Positions 49,688 to 61,943 of a DNA stretch of 64,000 nucleotides are shown here, one piece after another. How positions within the stretch are numbered: the stretch's first letter is position 1; each line of letters starts with the position of its first letter. The notes beneath the pieces are model-generated. The model worked only from the letters and a program-made list of their open reading frames with translations, had not been told where the DNA came from and ran no database searches. The position numbers and the translations under genes are program-made. Origin of the DNA: Shewanella aestuarii (GTDB taxonomy: Bacteria > Pseudomonadota > Gammaproteobacteria > Enterobacterales > Shewanellaceae); NCBI RefSeq assembly GCF_011765625.1, contig NZ_CP050313.1, positions 182,501 through 246,500 on the forward strand, written 5' to 3'.

Positions 49688-49836
49688 GGGTAAAATCCGC
49701 TTCATTCTTTAATGCGGCTTAAGATACCACAAAGCAAACCAAGTGGGTGAAGATCCAATATCAAAATATTGGTCCATACTTGTAGCGAATCAAAAATGTA
49801 TATGATGGATTACAGCGCATAAAACAAGGAGTGTTA

Positions 49837-50519
49837 ATGGCGATTAAAGATTGGCCGCAAGGAGAAGGGCCGCGTGAAAAATTACTCTCCAATGGTGCAG
49901 GGCATTTATCTGATGCTGAATTGCTGGCCGTATTGCTAAGAAATGGCTTACCTGGCCAAAATGCCCTCGATTTAGCCAGAGAATTAATTAACCAATTTGG
50001 TGGATTGCGTAAATTATTATCGGCACCTAAGCAGCAAGTATGTAAATTAGCCGGTGTTGGACCGGTAAAATTTGCTCAATTACAGGCTGCGGCAGAGATT
50101 TCTAAGCGAATTGCACGAGAAAATCTACAAAGAGGTCAAATTTTGACAAATCCTGATTTAACTCGGGACTATTTAATGAGACAATTAGCGGACCGATCCT
50201 ATGAAGTGTTCGCCTTACTATTGTTGGACAACCAACATAGAATAGAGTCATTCAATTTGTAGAATTATTCCGTGGCACCATTAATGCAGCCTCTGTTTAT
50301 CCCCGCGAGGTGGTAAGCCTTGTGTTGGAAAAAGGTGCGGCGGCTGTAATAGTGTGTCACAACCATCCATCTGGCATTGCAGAGCCCAGTCAAGCTGATC
50401 GGCGGATAACTGAGCGAATAAAAATTGCCTTAGAAACTATCGATGTTTCTTTGCTAGATCATATGGTTGTAGGTGATAAAGAGATAGTGTCCTTCGCCGA
50501 GCGAGGATGGATAAATTAA
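49837..50519 (+). pseudogene. radC: radC with a frameshift caused by a 5-bp tandem duplication
   Basis: The reading frame gives the RadC helix-hairpin-helix part (MAIKDWPQGEGPREKLL to LLLLDNQHR) and stops at 50260-50262. The MPN/JAMM part, including [15 protein letters not shown], continues in another frame to 50519. The shift is at ATAGA-ATAGA (50237-50246): removing one copy restores [15 protein letters not shown] and a 225-residue protein of normal length. AAGGAG precedes the ATG. The first product would be 141 residues and lack the metal site. RadC's cellular role is itself unclear. This may be a true mutation or phase variation. Confidence 0.9.
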
Positions 50520-50526
50520 ACTTTAC

Positions 50527-50555
50527 TTGATCTTGTGTAGCCAATCGTGTATAAA
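50527..50555 (+). promoter_or_regulatory. Sigma-70 promoter of rpmB-rpmG
   Basis: TTGATC (50527-50532) and TATAAA (50550-50555) are separated by 17 bases, followed by a GC-rich discriminator (ATGCGCCC), as in stringently controlled ribosomal promoters. Confidence 0.8.
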
Positions 50556-50640
50556 ATGCGCCCTCTTTGTGCCTCGGGCGACGGCCATACGAGGCACATT
50601 AATGCTCGAGCGTTAAAAATTTGTTTTGGAGAAGATTGAC

Positions 50641-50877
50641 ATGTCAAGAGTATGCCAAGTAACTGGCAAAAAGCCTATGGTTGGTAACAACCGTTCGCAT
50701 GCTAAAAACGCGACTCGTCGTCGTTTTTTACCTAACCTACAAAACCACCGTTTTTGGTTAGAAGAAGAAAAGCGTTTCGTACAATTACGTGTATCTACTA
50801 AAGGTATTCGTATCATCGACAAGAAAGGCATTGAAGCAGTTGTTGCTGAACTTCGTGCCCGTGGCGAAAAGGTATAA
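50641..50877 (+). CDS. rpmB: 50S ribosomal protein L28
   Basis: A 78-residue ribosomal protein starting [12 protein letters not shown], identical in length to the E. coli protein. It contains [13 protein letters not shown] and ends [10 protein letters not shown]. The ATG at 50641 follows GGAGA; an in-frame start five codons earlier is unlikely. rpmG follows after six bases. Confidence 0.98.
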   Translation: MSRVCQVTGKKPMVGNNRSHAKNATRRRFLPNLQNHRFWLEEEKRFVQLRVSTKGIRIIDKKGIEAVVAELRARGEKV

Positions 50878-50883
50878 TAGAAA

Positions 50884-51057
50884 ATGGCTAAAGCTAAAGG
50901 TAACCGTGAGAAGATCAAATTAGTCTCTAGTGCTAAAACTGGTCATTTCTACACTACTGAAAAGAACAAGCGTAACATGCCTGAGAAAATGGAAATCAAG
51001 AAATTTGATCCTGTTATCCGTCAGCACGTTATGTACAAAGAAGCTAAAATCAAGTAA
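50884..51057 (+). CDS. rpmG: 50S ribosomal protein L33
   Basis: A 57-residue basic protein beginning [17 protein letters not shown], with [10 protein letters not shown] and ending YKEAKIK. It lacks the CxxC zinc pairs, so it is the zinc-free form. It is the second gene of rpmB-rpmG and is followed by a strong terminator. It is short enough to be missed by length-filtered gene calls. Confidence 0.98.
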   Translation: MAKAKGNREKIKLVSSAKTGHFYTTEKNKRNMPEKMEIKKFDPVIRQHVMYKEAKIK

Positions 51058-51073
51058 TTGATTCTTATTCTTT

Positions 51074-51102
51074 AAAAAAGCCCCTCTCATGGGGCTTTTT
51101 TT
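51074..51102 (+). terminator. Rho-independent terminator of rpmB-rpmG
   Basis: Stem AAAAAAGCCCC/GGGGCTTTTTT with loop TCTCAT and a T run. Confidence 0.93.
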
Positions 51103-51432
51103 ATGCCTACAGAAAATAGGCGTTAATTGAATTTGCATCTTTTGCTGGCAACCTTACTTAAGCTCTTTTATAAAAATCGCGCCCCAGAATAAACATTAAC
51201 GTTAATATTGACTCAATGAGCACCTTAGTTAATCTCTTATATTCAGTTCATATGGGTTAAGTTCCTGGCTTGTATATATTTTATATTTAGCGATCAGAAA
51301 AAATTCACCTTACAAATGAAAATAAATGCTTTTAAAGTGAATTAAAATGCAATAATATTGCGTCAAATTTGATTAGCTTAGCTAATCGGCTACTATTTAT
51401 TCATTATTACTTTATTAGAGGTGAATTTGCCT
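51103..51432. other. argA upstream region
   Basis: About 330 AT-rich bases with no gene. Contents are a 12-bp palindrome ATTAACGTTAAT (51195-51206), a pair of ArgR boxes (51315-51353) and the palindrome GATTAGC-TTA-GCTAATC (51371-51387). The promoter is probably within or next to the ArgR boxes. Confidence 0.6.
51315..51353. promoter_or_regulatory. ArgR operator (tandem ARG boxes) upstream of argA
   Basis: AATGAAAATAAATGCTTT (51315-51332) and AGTGAATTAAAATGCAAT (51336-51353) are separated by exactly three bases. The second matches the ArgR consensus WNTGAATWWWWATTCANW at all but one fixed position; the first misses three. It lies 80-118 bases before the argA start. Confidence 0.8.
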
Positions 51433-52752
51433 GTGAGAACCACTGAATTGGTTGATGGATTCCGTCACTCCGCGCCTTATGTTAATGCACATCGTGGTAA
51501 GACTTTCGTTGTTATGTTAGGTGGTGAAGCGCTGGTAAGTAATCATTTTCGAGGTATTTTGAATGATGTGGCGTTGCTGCATTCATTGGGGATTAAAATT
51601 GTATTAGTTTATGGCACAAGGCCGCAAATTGATGCTGGATTGGCAACCGCTGGTATCGCCCCTGCCTATCACAATGGCGTGCGAATTACTGATGAAGACA
51701 CTTTAAGAGTGATCAAACAAGTTGCAGGTGCTGCTCAGTTTGATATTACTGCGCGCTTATCAATGAGTTTGGGTAATACCCCAATGCAGAATGCCCAAAT
51801 AAACTTAGTGAGCGGAAATTTTGTGATTGCCCAACCATTAGGGATTGATGATGGTGTGGACTTTTGCCTCAGCGGTAAAGTGCGCCGTATTGATACCCAA
51901 GGTTTAAAGCGTCAATTAGATAATAACTGTATTGTGTTAATGGGGCCTATTGCGGCATCGGTTACCGGTGAAAGTTTCAATTTAACCGCTGAAGAAGTGG
52001 CGACCCAGGTCGCTGTAAAGCTGAAGGCGGATAAAATTATTGGCTTTAGTGAGACCAATGGGTTATTGGACGAGCAAGGTCATGTCATTGCCGAGTTAAT
52101 GCCAAATCAAGCTCAAGACTATTTAGCGGTTATGGAGCAAAGTGGCACGGTATGCACGGGGACAATTGCGTTTATTAAGGCCAGTATTGATGCGTGTCGT
52201 AATGGCGTGCCACGCTGTCATTTAGTGAGTTATTTAGACGATGGAGCCTTACTGCAAGAATTATTTTCACGCGAAGGGATTGGTACCCAAATTGTTACTG
52301 AAAGTGCTGAGCGTTTACGTCGTGCAACGATTAGTGATATTGGAGGCGTCTTAAACCTTATCCGTCCTTTGGAAGAGCAGGGAATTTTAGTGCGCCGTTC
52401 TCGTGAGCAATTAGAGATGGAAATTGAGCAATTCATGGTGATTGAGCGTGATAATTTAATTATTGGCTGCGCGGCTTTATATCCATTTGAAGAAGATAAC
52501 GCAGGTGAATTTGCCTGTTTAGTCGTACATCCAGATTATCGTGATGCAGACCGTGGTAGTGTGTTGCTGAATAACATTATTGGTCAAGCCCGTGTTCGGG
52601 GTTATTCTCGTTTGTTTGCGTTAACCACCCGCAGTATTCATTGGTTTTTAGAGCACGGCTTTAATATTGTGGAAGTGGATGCACTACCCAATAAAAAGAA
52701 ACAACTTTACAACTATCAGCGCCGTTCAAAGATTTTAGCGTTAGATTTATAA
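51433..52752 (+). CDS. argA: Amino-acid N-acetyltransferase (N-acetylglutamate synthase)
   Basis: A 439-residue E. coli-type ArgA: an amino acid kinase-like domain (about residues 1-280, with VVMLGGEAL and [15 protein letters not shown]), which binds the feedback inhibitor arginine, and a C-terminal GNAT acetyltransferase domain ending [14 protein letters not shown]. It makes N-acetylglutamate, the entry to the arginine pathway encoded at 6.5-13.4 kb. The GTG at 51433 is well spaced from AGAGGTG and matches the family N terminus; a GTG at 51421 is the alternative. Confidence 0.94.
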   Translation: MRTTELVDGFRHSAPYVNAHRGKTFVVMLGGEALVSNHFRGILNDVALLHSLGIKIVLVYGTRPQIDAGLATAGIAPAYHNGVRITDEDTLRVIKQVAGAAQFDITARLSMSLGNTPMQNAQINLVSGNFVIAQPLGIDDGVDFCLSGKVRRIDTQGLKRQLDNNCIVLMGPIAASVTGESFNLTAEEVATQVAVKLKADKIIGFSETNGLLDEQGHVIAELMPNQAQDYLAVMEQSGTVCTGTIAFIKASIDACRNGVPRCHLVSYLDDGALLQELFSREGIGTQIVTESAERLRRATISDIGGVLNLIRPLEEQGILVRRSREQLEMEIEQFMVIERDNLIIGCAALYPFEEDNAGEFACLVVHPDYRDADRGSVLLNNIIGQARVRGYSRLFALTTRSIHWFLEHGFNIVEVDALPNKKKQLYNYQRRSKILALDL

Positions 52753-52770
52753 TACCTGTGTTATTAGCTA

Positions 52771-52794
52771 AATGCCGGTATTCCGGCATTTTTT
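52771..52794 (+). terminator. Rho-independent terminator after argA
   Basis: An 8-bp stem AATGCCGG/CCGGCATT with loop TATT and a T run. Confidence 0.9.
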
Positions 52795-52887
52795 ATGGCT
52801 GTTGATTAAAGAACGATGCATTTTTATTGGTTGACATAATATGTCGCGAGTGGCATTTTATTAAGCGATAAATACTGCTGGAACAAG

Positions 52888-53409
52888 ATGATGCATACCA
52901 TTCCTTTAAGTACGCTTAGCACCACAACCCAGTATAGTTTGGTCGGGTTATTGATTGGCTTGTTGCTTATCACTGTTATCGTACTGATAAAGCCCATGCC
53001 CAAAAATGCGAAATATGCTGCTATGGGGATCATGCTTGCCGTGTTTAGCATGTTTACCTTAACACTTTATCAATCGTTTCATAGTCAATTGCAATGGGAC
53101 CAAACTGTAGTTGATTTTAAAGTGCCGCTGTATAGCCAAACCTTGCCGACATCTGATATCGACTTGCAGGGTGCCTTTATTGCTGATTTGAGCGTTGAAC
53201 AAGGCCTGCAACCTAAATGGCGTAATAATGGGGTGGGGCTGCCAGGCTATTCGCTGGGGTGGTTTACCTTAAACAATGATCAAAAAGCATTATTATCGGT
53301 AACAGAATCAAAGCAGGTCATCGTGCTGCCGACACATCAAGACTATGTGATTATGGTCAGTGTTGATCAGCCACGCCAAATGCTGGCTGAACTGCATCAA
53401 CAGCAATAA
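52888..53409 (+). CDS. Membrane protein with a bacterial PH-like domain
   Basis: A 173-residue protein with two N-terminal membrane helices (about residues 15-37 and 42-61) and a C-terminal domain whose RNNGVGLPGYSLGWFTLNNDQKALLSVTESKQVIVLPT pattern (quoted in part: GVGLPGYSLGWF) resembles a bacterial pleckstrin-homology domain of the bPH_5 type. The function is unknown. It lies between argA and the convergent rarD, only five bases from the latter's stop. Two adjacent ATG codons (52888, 52891) could start it. Confidence 0.68.
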   Translation: MMHTIPLSTLSTTTQYSLVGLLIGLLLITVIVLIKPMPKNAKYAAMGIMLAVFSMFTLTLYQSFHSQLQWDQTVVDFKVPLYSQTLPTSDIDLQGAFIADLSVEQGLQPKWRNNGVGLPGYSLGWFTLNNDQKALLSVTESKQVIVLPTHQDYVIMVSVDQPRQMLAELHQQQ

Positions 53410-53414
53410 TTATT

Positions 53415-54329
53415 TTAACGCACTACCTGGCGGTTATTGGGCTGATTATTTTTGTAGCGTTGAAGCAAAATATCGCTGACAAACACCACTAGCGCAATCC
53501 AAATAAATACGAAGGTGATTGCTTTTTCTATATCAAAAGGTTCGTTAAATAGCTTAACGGCCAGAATAAACATAATACTAGGGCCGATGTATTGGAAAAA
53601 GCCCAAGATAGAAAAGGGTATTCGTACTGCAGCACCAGCAAAACACAGTAGCGGAATAGTGGTAACAATACCTGCGGCAATTAAAATTAAATTTAGGTTT
53701 AGGTCGTTCACTATCATGCTGGTCGCTGAGGTATCTAAGGTAAAAATTAAATAGCCAAGTGCAATAGGCAGTAATAATGCTGTTTCAACCAATAAACCGG
53801 TTTTTGCGTCAATATTTACTTTTTTGCGCAATAAGCCGTAAAAACCAAAACTGGCAGCCAAAGATAATGACACTAACGGTATTGAACCAAATGAGAATAA
53901 CTGGATTAGCACCCCAATAAAGGCTAATGATACCGCTAGCCATTGTAGTTTTCGTAGCCTTTCGCCTAGAAACAACATACCTAAAAACACATTAAATAAT
54001 GGATTAATGAAATAGCCTAAACTGGCATCTAGCATTAAATCATTATTTACCGCCCAAATAAAAATCAGCCAATTTACGGCAATAAGCACGGAGGTGATTA
54101 GCAGCACACCAAGTTGTTTGGGTTGTTTGAGTAATAAACGTAATCGACCAAACCCACCTAAAAATTGCATTAATACAATCAAAAATACGAATGACCAAAT
54201 CACTCGATGCATTAAAATTTCCAATGCTGATACTTGGGTGAGCAATTTAAAGTAAAGCGGTGCGACTCCCCACATGCAGTAAGCGCATAAAGCAAGAATG
54301 ACACCTTTACGGTATTCTAAATCTGGCAT
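53415..54329 (-). CDS. rarD: EamA family transporter RarD
   Basis: A 304-residue, ten-helix drug/metabolite transporter. MPDLEYRKGVILALCAYCMWG and the FINPLFNVFLGMLFLGERL block match the RarD subfamily. The substrate is not known. In E. coli rarD is next to yigI and close to recQ, and the same neighbours are found here. Confidence 0.92.
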   Translation of the reverse strand: MPDLEYRKGVILALCAYCMWGVAPLYFKLLTQVSALEILMHRVIWSFVFLIVLMQFLGGFGRLRLLLKQPKQLGVLLITSVLIAVNWLIFIWAVNNDLMLDASLGYFINPLFNVFLGMLFLGERLRKLQWLAVSLAFIGVLIQLFSFGSIPLVSLSLAASFGFYGLLRKKVNIDAKTGLLVETALLLPIALGYLIFTLDTSATSMIVNDLNLNLILIAAGIVTTIPLLCFAGAAVRIPFSILGFFQYIGPSIMFILAVKLFNEPFDIEKAITFVFIWIALVVFVSDILLQRYKNNQPNNRQVVR

Positions 54330-54452
54330 AAAAAGTCACAAGGGGTAGTCTGAAAATGGACTGGCGATTGTAGGCTGCTGTGGCTAATGACTCAATAGCT
54401 GCAATGAATAAAAAGTCCATAAGACTGTAAAGATTTCACTTTTTCTAACGGG

Positions 54453-54917
54453 TTAACCGACCATGTAGGTTCCTGTACCAAAAGCAATATGAGTACCTAA
54501 CTCATTATGCAGCTCCATTCGACAAACCGAAACGCGATTTCCAGCTCGAATGACGGTCCCTGTTCCGGTAAATATTTGCCCACGACCAGGGCGCAAGTAA
54601 TCAACCCGCATGTCAATGGTGCCTAATGTTGTTAGGCGTTGTTGTAATTCATCTATTTGCCAGTCTTCACGGCTGGCAACTAACCCTGCAAATGCGGTTA
54701 ATCCACCCACTACGTCCAATAAAGTAGCCGTAACCCCGCCATGTAAAATATTTTGATGAATGTTACCGATTAATTCAGGTTTCATATTAATAACCACTTC
54801 TACGCCCTCAATATCGTAATGTTTGATATCAAGTCCTAAAAGATTATGAAATGGAACATGTTGATCAAAAATCTCGGCAACTTGTTTTAGCACCTGCGCT
54901 TGTATTGGAGTGGTCAT
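54453..54917 (-). CDS. YigI-like hotdog-fold thioesterase
   Basis: A 154-residue hotdog-fold protein of the PaaI/YigI type, one residue from E. coli YigI in length. The segment QNILHGGVTATLLDVVGG contains the conserved H-G-G and acidic residue of acyl-CoA thioesterases, and TIDMRVDYLRPGRG is the dimer-core strand. The substrate is probably an acyl-CoA. The ATG at 54917 is five bases after AAGGA; the open frame extends 13 codons upstream. Its position next to rarD and recQ supports the call. Confidence 0.85.
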   Translation of the reverse strand: MTTPIQAQVLKQVAEIFDQHVPFHNLLGLDIKHYDIEGVEVVINMKPELIGNIHQNILHGGVTATLLDVVGGLTAFAGLVASREDWQIDELQQRLTTLGTIDMRVDYLRPGRGQIFTGTGTVIRAGNRVSVCRMELHNELGTHIAFGTGTYMVG

Positions 54918-55109
54918 ATTCATCCTTGTTATTATTGTGGCTCGGGTTTTGTTCAAGCTAAAAGGTATCAGGTATCAACTAACTTAAAATGCATAGAGTA
55001 TTTAATCTAGCGCTAAACTACATCGGGTTCAATTCAATTTTGGTTTACTCAAGACATCTTGCTTAGGGTGCTTTAGAATATAGGCTCATTTTTGCTTACG
55101 CTGTAAACC

Positions 55110-56954
55110 ATGGAAACTGACTCTACATTACCCATAGCAACACCTGACATTCAATCATCGACAGACTTGCTTGCCACTAGCTTACAGCAAGTATTTGGCT
55201 ATCGAGATTTTCGTGATGGGCAACGTGAAGTCATAGAACAAGCTATGGCAGGTATCGACACCTTAGTGATTATGCCTACTGGTGGTGGCAAAAGTATGTG
55301 CTACCAGCTTCCTGCATTGGTGTTACCTGGGGTAACTGTGGTGGTGTCGCCACTGATTTCACTGATGAAAGATCAGGTAGATAGTTTACGTCAGAGTGGT
55401 GTTAGTGCAGCCTATTTAAACTCTTCATTGCCCGGTGATCAAAGCGCAGCCATTTTGCGCCAATTACATCAAGGTGAGATAAAGCTGTTATATGTATCAC
55501 CTGAAAGGTTACTTAGACCTGATTTTATCGAACGAATGCATGAGTTAACTATTTCATTATTTGCTGTTGATGAGGCACATTGCATTAGCCAATGGGGCCA
55601 TGATTTTAGGCCTGAATATGCCGCTTTAGGCATGCTAAAACAGCATTTCCCGCACATACCACTAATGGCGCTCACCGCAACGGCAGATCAAGCGACACGG
55701 CAGAGTATTTGCGAGCGATTAAACATCACCCCATTTGTGTTATTAGCAAGCTTTGATCGTCCGAATATCCGTTATACCGTTGCTGAAAAACTGAATGCCG
55801 CGAATCAGCTAAGGCAATATTTGCAAGCCCAAAATGGTACAAGTGGCATTATTTATTGCAGCAGTCGCCGTCGGGTCGATGAAGTGGCTGAGCGTCTGCG
55901 ACTGCAAGGGTTCAAAGCCGAAGGTTATCATGCGGGAAAAAGCCAAGATGAACGGGCTGATATTCAAGATAAGTTCCTAAAAGATCAAATAGATATTGTG
56001 GTCGCGACGGTTGCCTTTGGCATGGGTATTAATAAATCCAATGTGCGTTTTGTCGTGCATTATGACATTCCTAAAAGTATTGAAGCTTACTACCAAGAAA
56101 CCGGTCGAGCAGGACGTGATGGCTTAGATGCGGAAGCTTATATGCTATTTGATCCTGCCGATATTGGTCGAGTACGTCATCTTATAGAGCAGTCGGAGCC
56201 GGGACCGCAGCAACAAGTCGATTTTCACAAATTGCATACCATGGCAGCCTTTGCTGAAGCGCAAACCTGTCGGCGCCAAGTGTTGTTACACTATTTTGAC
56301 GAGAGCGCATCGGAACCCTGTGGTAACTGCGATATTTGCCTCGATCCGCCTAAACGTTATAACGGCACCGAAGATGCGCAGAAAGTGTTGTCATGTGTAT
56401 TCAGGTTGCAACAGCGGTTTGGTATGCATCATGTTATTGATGTGCTGCGCGGCTCAAAAGCCGCAAATATTGTTGATCGTGGCCATGACAAATTAACGAC
56501 TTGGGGAATTGGCGCAGATAAGTCAGCAGAGCACTGGTTAAGCGTACTACGTCAACTTATTCATTTAGGCTTGGCAAGCCAAGATGTTACTCGAGGCTCG
56601 AGTGTTCGTCTCAATCCAGCAGCCAGACCTATTTTAAAGGGTGAGTTAGCACTTATGCTTGCTGAGCCGCGTATTGAGTTGTTAGATATTAAGCGTAAAT
56701 CAAGCTCACGTATTCCACAGCAATACGATAGAAAACTGTTTGCCAGATTAAAGCTACTTAGGCGTGAACTTGCAGAGCAACATGATATTCCACCCTATTT
56801 GGTGTTTAACGATGCCACTTTGGCTGAGATGTCGGCCATGTTGCCAACAAGCCCAGGTGAAATGCTAGCCGTTAATGGCGTGGGACAAATTAAACTCGAC
56901 CGTTTTGGGGGGGAGTTTTTAGATGAAATCAGTGAGTTTTTAACGGGCAACTAG
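55110..56954 (+). CDS. recQ: ATP-dependent DNA helicase RecQ
   Basis: A 614-residue 3'-5' helicase acting in RecF-pathway recombination and fork repair. Helicase motif I is [16 protein letters not shown], motif [19 protein letters not shown]; the zinc cysteines are in [14 protein letters not shown] and CGNCDIC; an HRDC domain closes the C terminus (about residues 535-610). The ATG at 55110 gives the E. coli length. Confidence 0.97.
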   Translation: METDSTLPIATPDIQSSTDLLATSLQQVFGYRDFRDGQREVIEQAMAGIDTLVIMPTGGGKSMCYQLPALVLPGVTVVVSPLISLMKDQVDSLRQSGVSAAYLNSSLPGDQSAAILRQLHQGEIKLLYVSPERLLRPDFIERMHELTISLFAVDEAHCISQWGHDFRPEYAALGMLKQHFPHIPLMALTATADQATRQSICERLNITPFVLLASFDRPNIRYTVAEKLNAANQLRQYLQAQNGTSGIIYCSSRRRVDEVAERLRLQGFKAEGYHAGKSQDERADIQDKFLKDQIDIVVATVAFGMGINKSNVRFVVHYDIPKSIEAYYQETGRAGRDGLDAEAYMLFDPADIGRVRHLIEQSEPGPQQQVDFHKLHTMAAFAEAQTCRRQVLLHYFDESASEPCGNCDICLDPPKRYNGTEDAQKVLSCVFRLQQRFGMHHVIDVLRGSKAANIVDRGHDKLTTWGIGADKSAEHWLSVLRQLIHLGLASQDVTRGSSVRLNPAARPILKGELALMLAEPRIELLDIKRKSSSRIPQQYDRKLFARLKLLRRELAEQHDIPPYLVFNDATLAEMSAMLPTSPGEMLAVNGVGQIKLDRFGGEFLDEISEFLTGN

Positions 56955-56990
56955 GCCCATATTAGCCTTATTTTGCTATTGGATTAAATA

Positions 56991-58787
56991 TTATACAAGG
57001 TTCTGATTTTTTTTCTGGATCTGGCTTAACAAATTCAGGCTGGCGCGTTTGGTTAAGGTTTCAACACTATCTAATTGCTGTAAATTTGCCACGCCAAAAT
57101 TCACCACAGAACTTTGAAAGGCTTGCACTTGAGAAGTTAATTGCATAGCGACCCGTTGCGCCCCCTTTTCCGAGGTGTAAGGCAATAGAATCATCATTTC
57201 ATCAGTGTTTTTACGCACAATATAATCTTGTTCACGTAATGCTTGTTGAAGTTTATTTTGCACGATAGCCACATCAACCTCACGTATGGCACTGATATTG
57301 AGCAACAATAACGACAAAGGGTAATTACCTTGCTTGGCATTGTGTAAAATGAGTTCAGTTTGTTGTTGTTCATCTTCCTGATCAATACGCATTTTGGGTG
57401 TCGGTTTACGAAAAACAAAGAACATAAATGATGCCAAAAGAATCAAAATACCTAAGCTTAACAAGGCAATATTTTGTGCTTTAAAGGTGAGTGAAGAAGC
57501 GTCAGCATCACTATAAGCAATAATATTATTAATACTTTCCCTATCGGCTTTTAATTGTGCGATATGTGTATTCGATAGTTTTGCGTGGGCTTTTTGGCTT
57601 GCGGCATATTTAAAGTTTTGTTGATAAAAAGCGTTTTCAAAATCACCTTGTTTTTGGTAGTAATCACTCAGAATTTGATTAAAGTCGATTAAATCATAAT
57701 ATTGTTCATATTGAGTCGCTTGGCTGATGATGTCACTCATTAGGGCTAAGGCATCGGTATTGCGGTTTTGGGCAAAATAGATCATCGCAAGTGTCCGTTG
57801 GGCCCGTATTAGTTGAAATTTGTCACGCTGGCTCGAAAAATAATGGATGCTAGAGTTAATTGAGTTTTCAGCAGCCTTTAGATTACCGATATGGAGCTCG
57901 ATATATGCTGAGTGAGCATTAAATACAGCATTATAAGAAGTGTTATTTATTTTTGCTTCATCAAACTTTGCTTGTGTTAAATAATGGCGCGCTAAATTTG
58001 TGTCTCCAGCAGAAATTGCAAAGCGGGCGAGATAGATATTTAATGCTGTCGCAACCTGTCCATTTGCTTGGGGATCTTTTTGTATTTCCTTGGTTAATGA
58101 CATTGCTCCAGTGTGGTCACCTGAAGAAAATAACAAGTTGCTCATGACTAATTGTAAATAAAACTTAGGAATTAAATACCAAGTCTGAAGTTGTTGTTCC
58201 GCAGAGGGATACAAACTCAATGCCATTTTTAAGTTTTCTGAGGCATCGGCAAAGTTTTCACTGAAATTACTTTGTAAACTTCGCATTAATAGCCCTGAGA
58301 TTAATGCCTGTGGTTGAACATATTGTTGAGCTAATCTTATTGACTCTTCATTTGCCAAGACCAGTTGGGTCTGGTCACCTAAAAATTCAAATGCGTTTGC
58401 TTTGCAATTTAAAAAATAAGGTCGAGTTATTTCAAGTTTTAGTTGTGCGGCCAGCTGAATGCCTCTGGAGGCAACATTTAACGCGCTTTCGCTTTGTCCT
58501 AAATCATTGTAATTCAAGCAGCTTAATAGCATTAACCGTAAATTATCGCTATCAGATAACGTATTAGACTGCTGCGCTAAACTCGCAATTAACTCTTGGG
58601 TGCGAGAAGGATATTGCGGAGATAGCCACGCAATATAATCCAATTTTTGGCTGGTGGTGCTGGCAGTAAATTCAGTATGAGACAGATCAATCTTATATAG
58701 GTCTGAAGCCGATGCATTGTTTGAGAAGACCAGATAGCTAGTGAGTGTGGCGCAGAAAATGTGTAATAAGCAAAACAGTGATTTCAT
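56991..58787 (-). CDS. TPR protein with transmembrane helix and degenerate GGDEF domain
   Basis: A 598-residue exported, membrane-anchored protein: signal peptide (residues 1-27), a helical TPR-like periplasmic region to about residue 430, one membrane helix (about 440-458) and a cytoplasmic GGDEF-like domain of some 130 residues. The catalytic loop that should read GGDEF is KNTDE in LREQDYIVRKNTDEMMILLP, and the domain lacks the upstream D-x-x-F-K metal motif, so it is probably inactive and acts as a sensor or scaffold. It is convergent with recQ and alone. Confidence 0.75.
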   Translation of the reverse strand: MKSLFCLLHIFCATLTSYLVFSNNASASDLYKIDLSHTEFTASTTSQKLDYIAWLSPQYPSRTQELIASLAQQSNTLSDSDNLRLMLLSCLNYNDLGQSESALNVASRGIQLAAQLKLEITRPYFLNCKANAFEFLGDQTQLVLANEESIRLAQQYVQPQALISGLLMRSLQSNFSENFADASENLKMALSLYPSAEQQLQTWYLIPKFYLQLVMSNLLFSSGDHTGAMSLTKEIQKDPQANGQVATALNIYLARFAISAGDTNLARHYLTQAKFDEAKINNTSYNAVFNAHSAYIELHIGNLKAAENSINSSIHYFSSQRDKFQLIRAQRTLAMIYFAQNRNTDALALMSDIISQATQYEQYYDLIDFNQILSDYYQKQGDFENAFYQQNFKYAASQKAHAKLSNTHIAQLKADRESINNIIAYSDADASSLTFKAQNIALLSLGILILLASFMFFVFRKPTPKMRIDQEDEQQQTELILHNAKQGNYPLSLLLLNISAIREVDVAIVQNKLQQALREQDYIVRKNTDEMMILLPYTSEKGAQRVAMQLTSQVQAFQSSVVNFGVANLQQLDSVETLTKRASLNLLSQIQKKNQNLV

Positions 58788-59084
58788 CTAGATTCGTTGA
58801 TTGATTATATTGTTTGGCAGTATAACGACTTTATTGTCTTTGGGGCAGAATAATTATTAATAAGCATAGGCTTAGCTTTAGATTGATATTTTGCATTTGG
58901 CAGGCATTACGAATGCTTGTTCTTGGTTATTGATAGCATATGGCGAATAAAGCTACCTACTAATGAATAGGAGAGTCATTCATATTATTCAACTTGGGAA
59001 AAAGAGGGTTGACAGCAGCTATTGGTCAGGGTAAATATTAGGTCACAGAGAAAAGATTCAAATAAGAATAGTTATTTAAAAAAT
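58788..59084. other. Upstream region of the leu operon
   Basis: About 300 bases with no gene. A strong -35 TTGACA is at 59009-59014, with a weak -10 TAAATA at 59032-59037 (17-base spacing). This would start transcription about 40 bases before the leader peptide. I see no other motif. Confidence 0.6.
59009..59037 (+). promoter_or_regulatory. Probable leu operon promoter
   Basis: TTGACA (59009-59014), a 17-base spacer and TAAATA (59032-59037). The -35 is perfect, the -10 matches three of six positions. It is the only strong -35 upstream of the leader peptide. Confidence 0.6.
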
Positions 59085-59168
59085 ATGAATAGAATTTACG
59101 TATTACTAGGGCTCCTTCTCCTCTCTCGCAAATATTGCGCGGAGCCTGTTGTGCTACAAGTGAATTAA
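59085..59168 (+). CDS. leuL: leu operon leader peptide
   Basis: A 27-residue peptide with six leucines among seven consecutive codons (codons 7-13: TTA CTA GGG CTC CTT CTC CTC), placed 21 bases before a terminator hairpin and 117 bases before leuA. This is the classic design of leucine attenuation: ribosomes stall on the Leu codons when charged tRNA-Leu is scarce. The start ATG at 59085 has only an A-rich upstream region. It is far too short for normal gene callers. Confidence 0.9.
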   Translation: MNRIYVLLGLLLLSRKYCAEPVVLQVN

Positions 59169-59215
59169 TCTTTTCACCAGTCACAAACCCCGCGCCTAAC
59201 GCCGCGGGGTTTTTT
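59110..59215 (+). promoter_or_regulatory. Leucine transcription attenuator
   Basis: Three exclusive hairpins can be drawn. The terminator is AACCCCGCG (59186-59194) with CGCGGGGTT (59203-59211), followed by T residues to 59215. The antiterminator is GCGCGG (59137-59142) with CCGCGC (59190-59195), which uses the terminator's 5' arm. A protector is GGCTCC (59110-59115), within the Leu codons, with GGAGCC (59141-59146). The layout agrees with the leu leaders known in enteric bacteria. Confidence 0.9.
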
Positions 59216-59284
59216 ATTTATACACTTTTAAAAACTAGCCTGTTGTTTATTTAGCAACACGCCAAGGCAAAATGGAGAAAGCTG

Positions 59285-61942
<2,658 letters not shown>

Positions 61943-61943
<1 letters not shown>

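Noticed and set aside
49755..49772. CCAATAT-CAAA-ATATTGG between coaBC and radC as an operator
   Set aside because: A short AT-rich palindrome of 7-bp arms is expected by chance in such spacers; no second copy or family match was seen.
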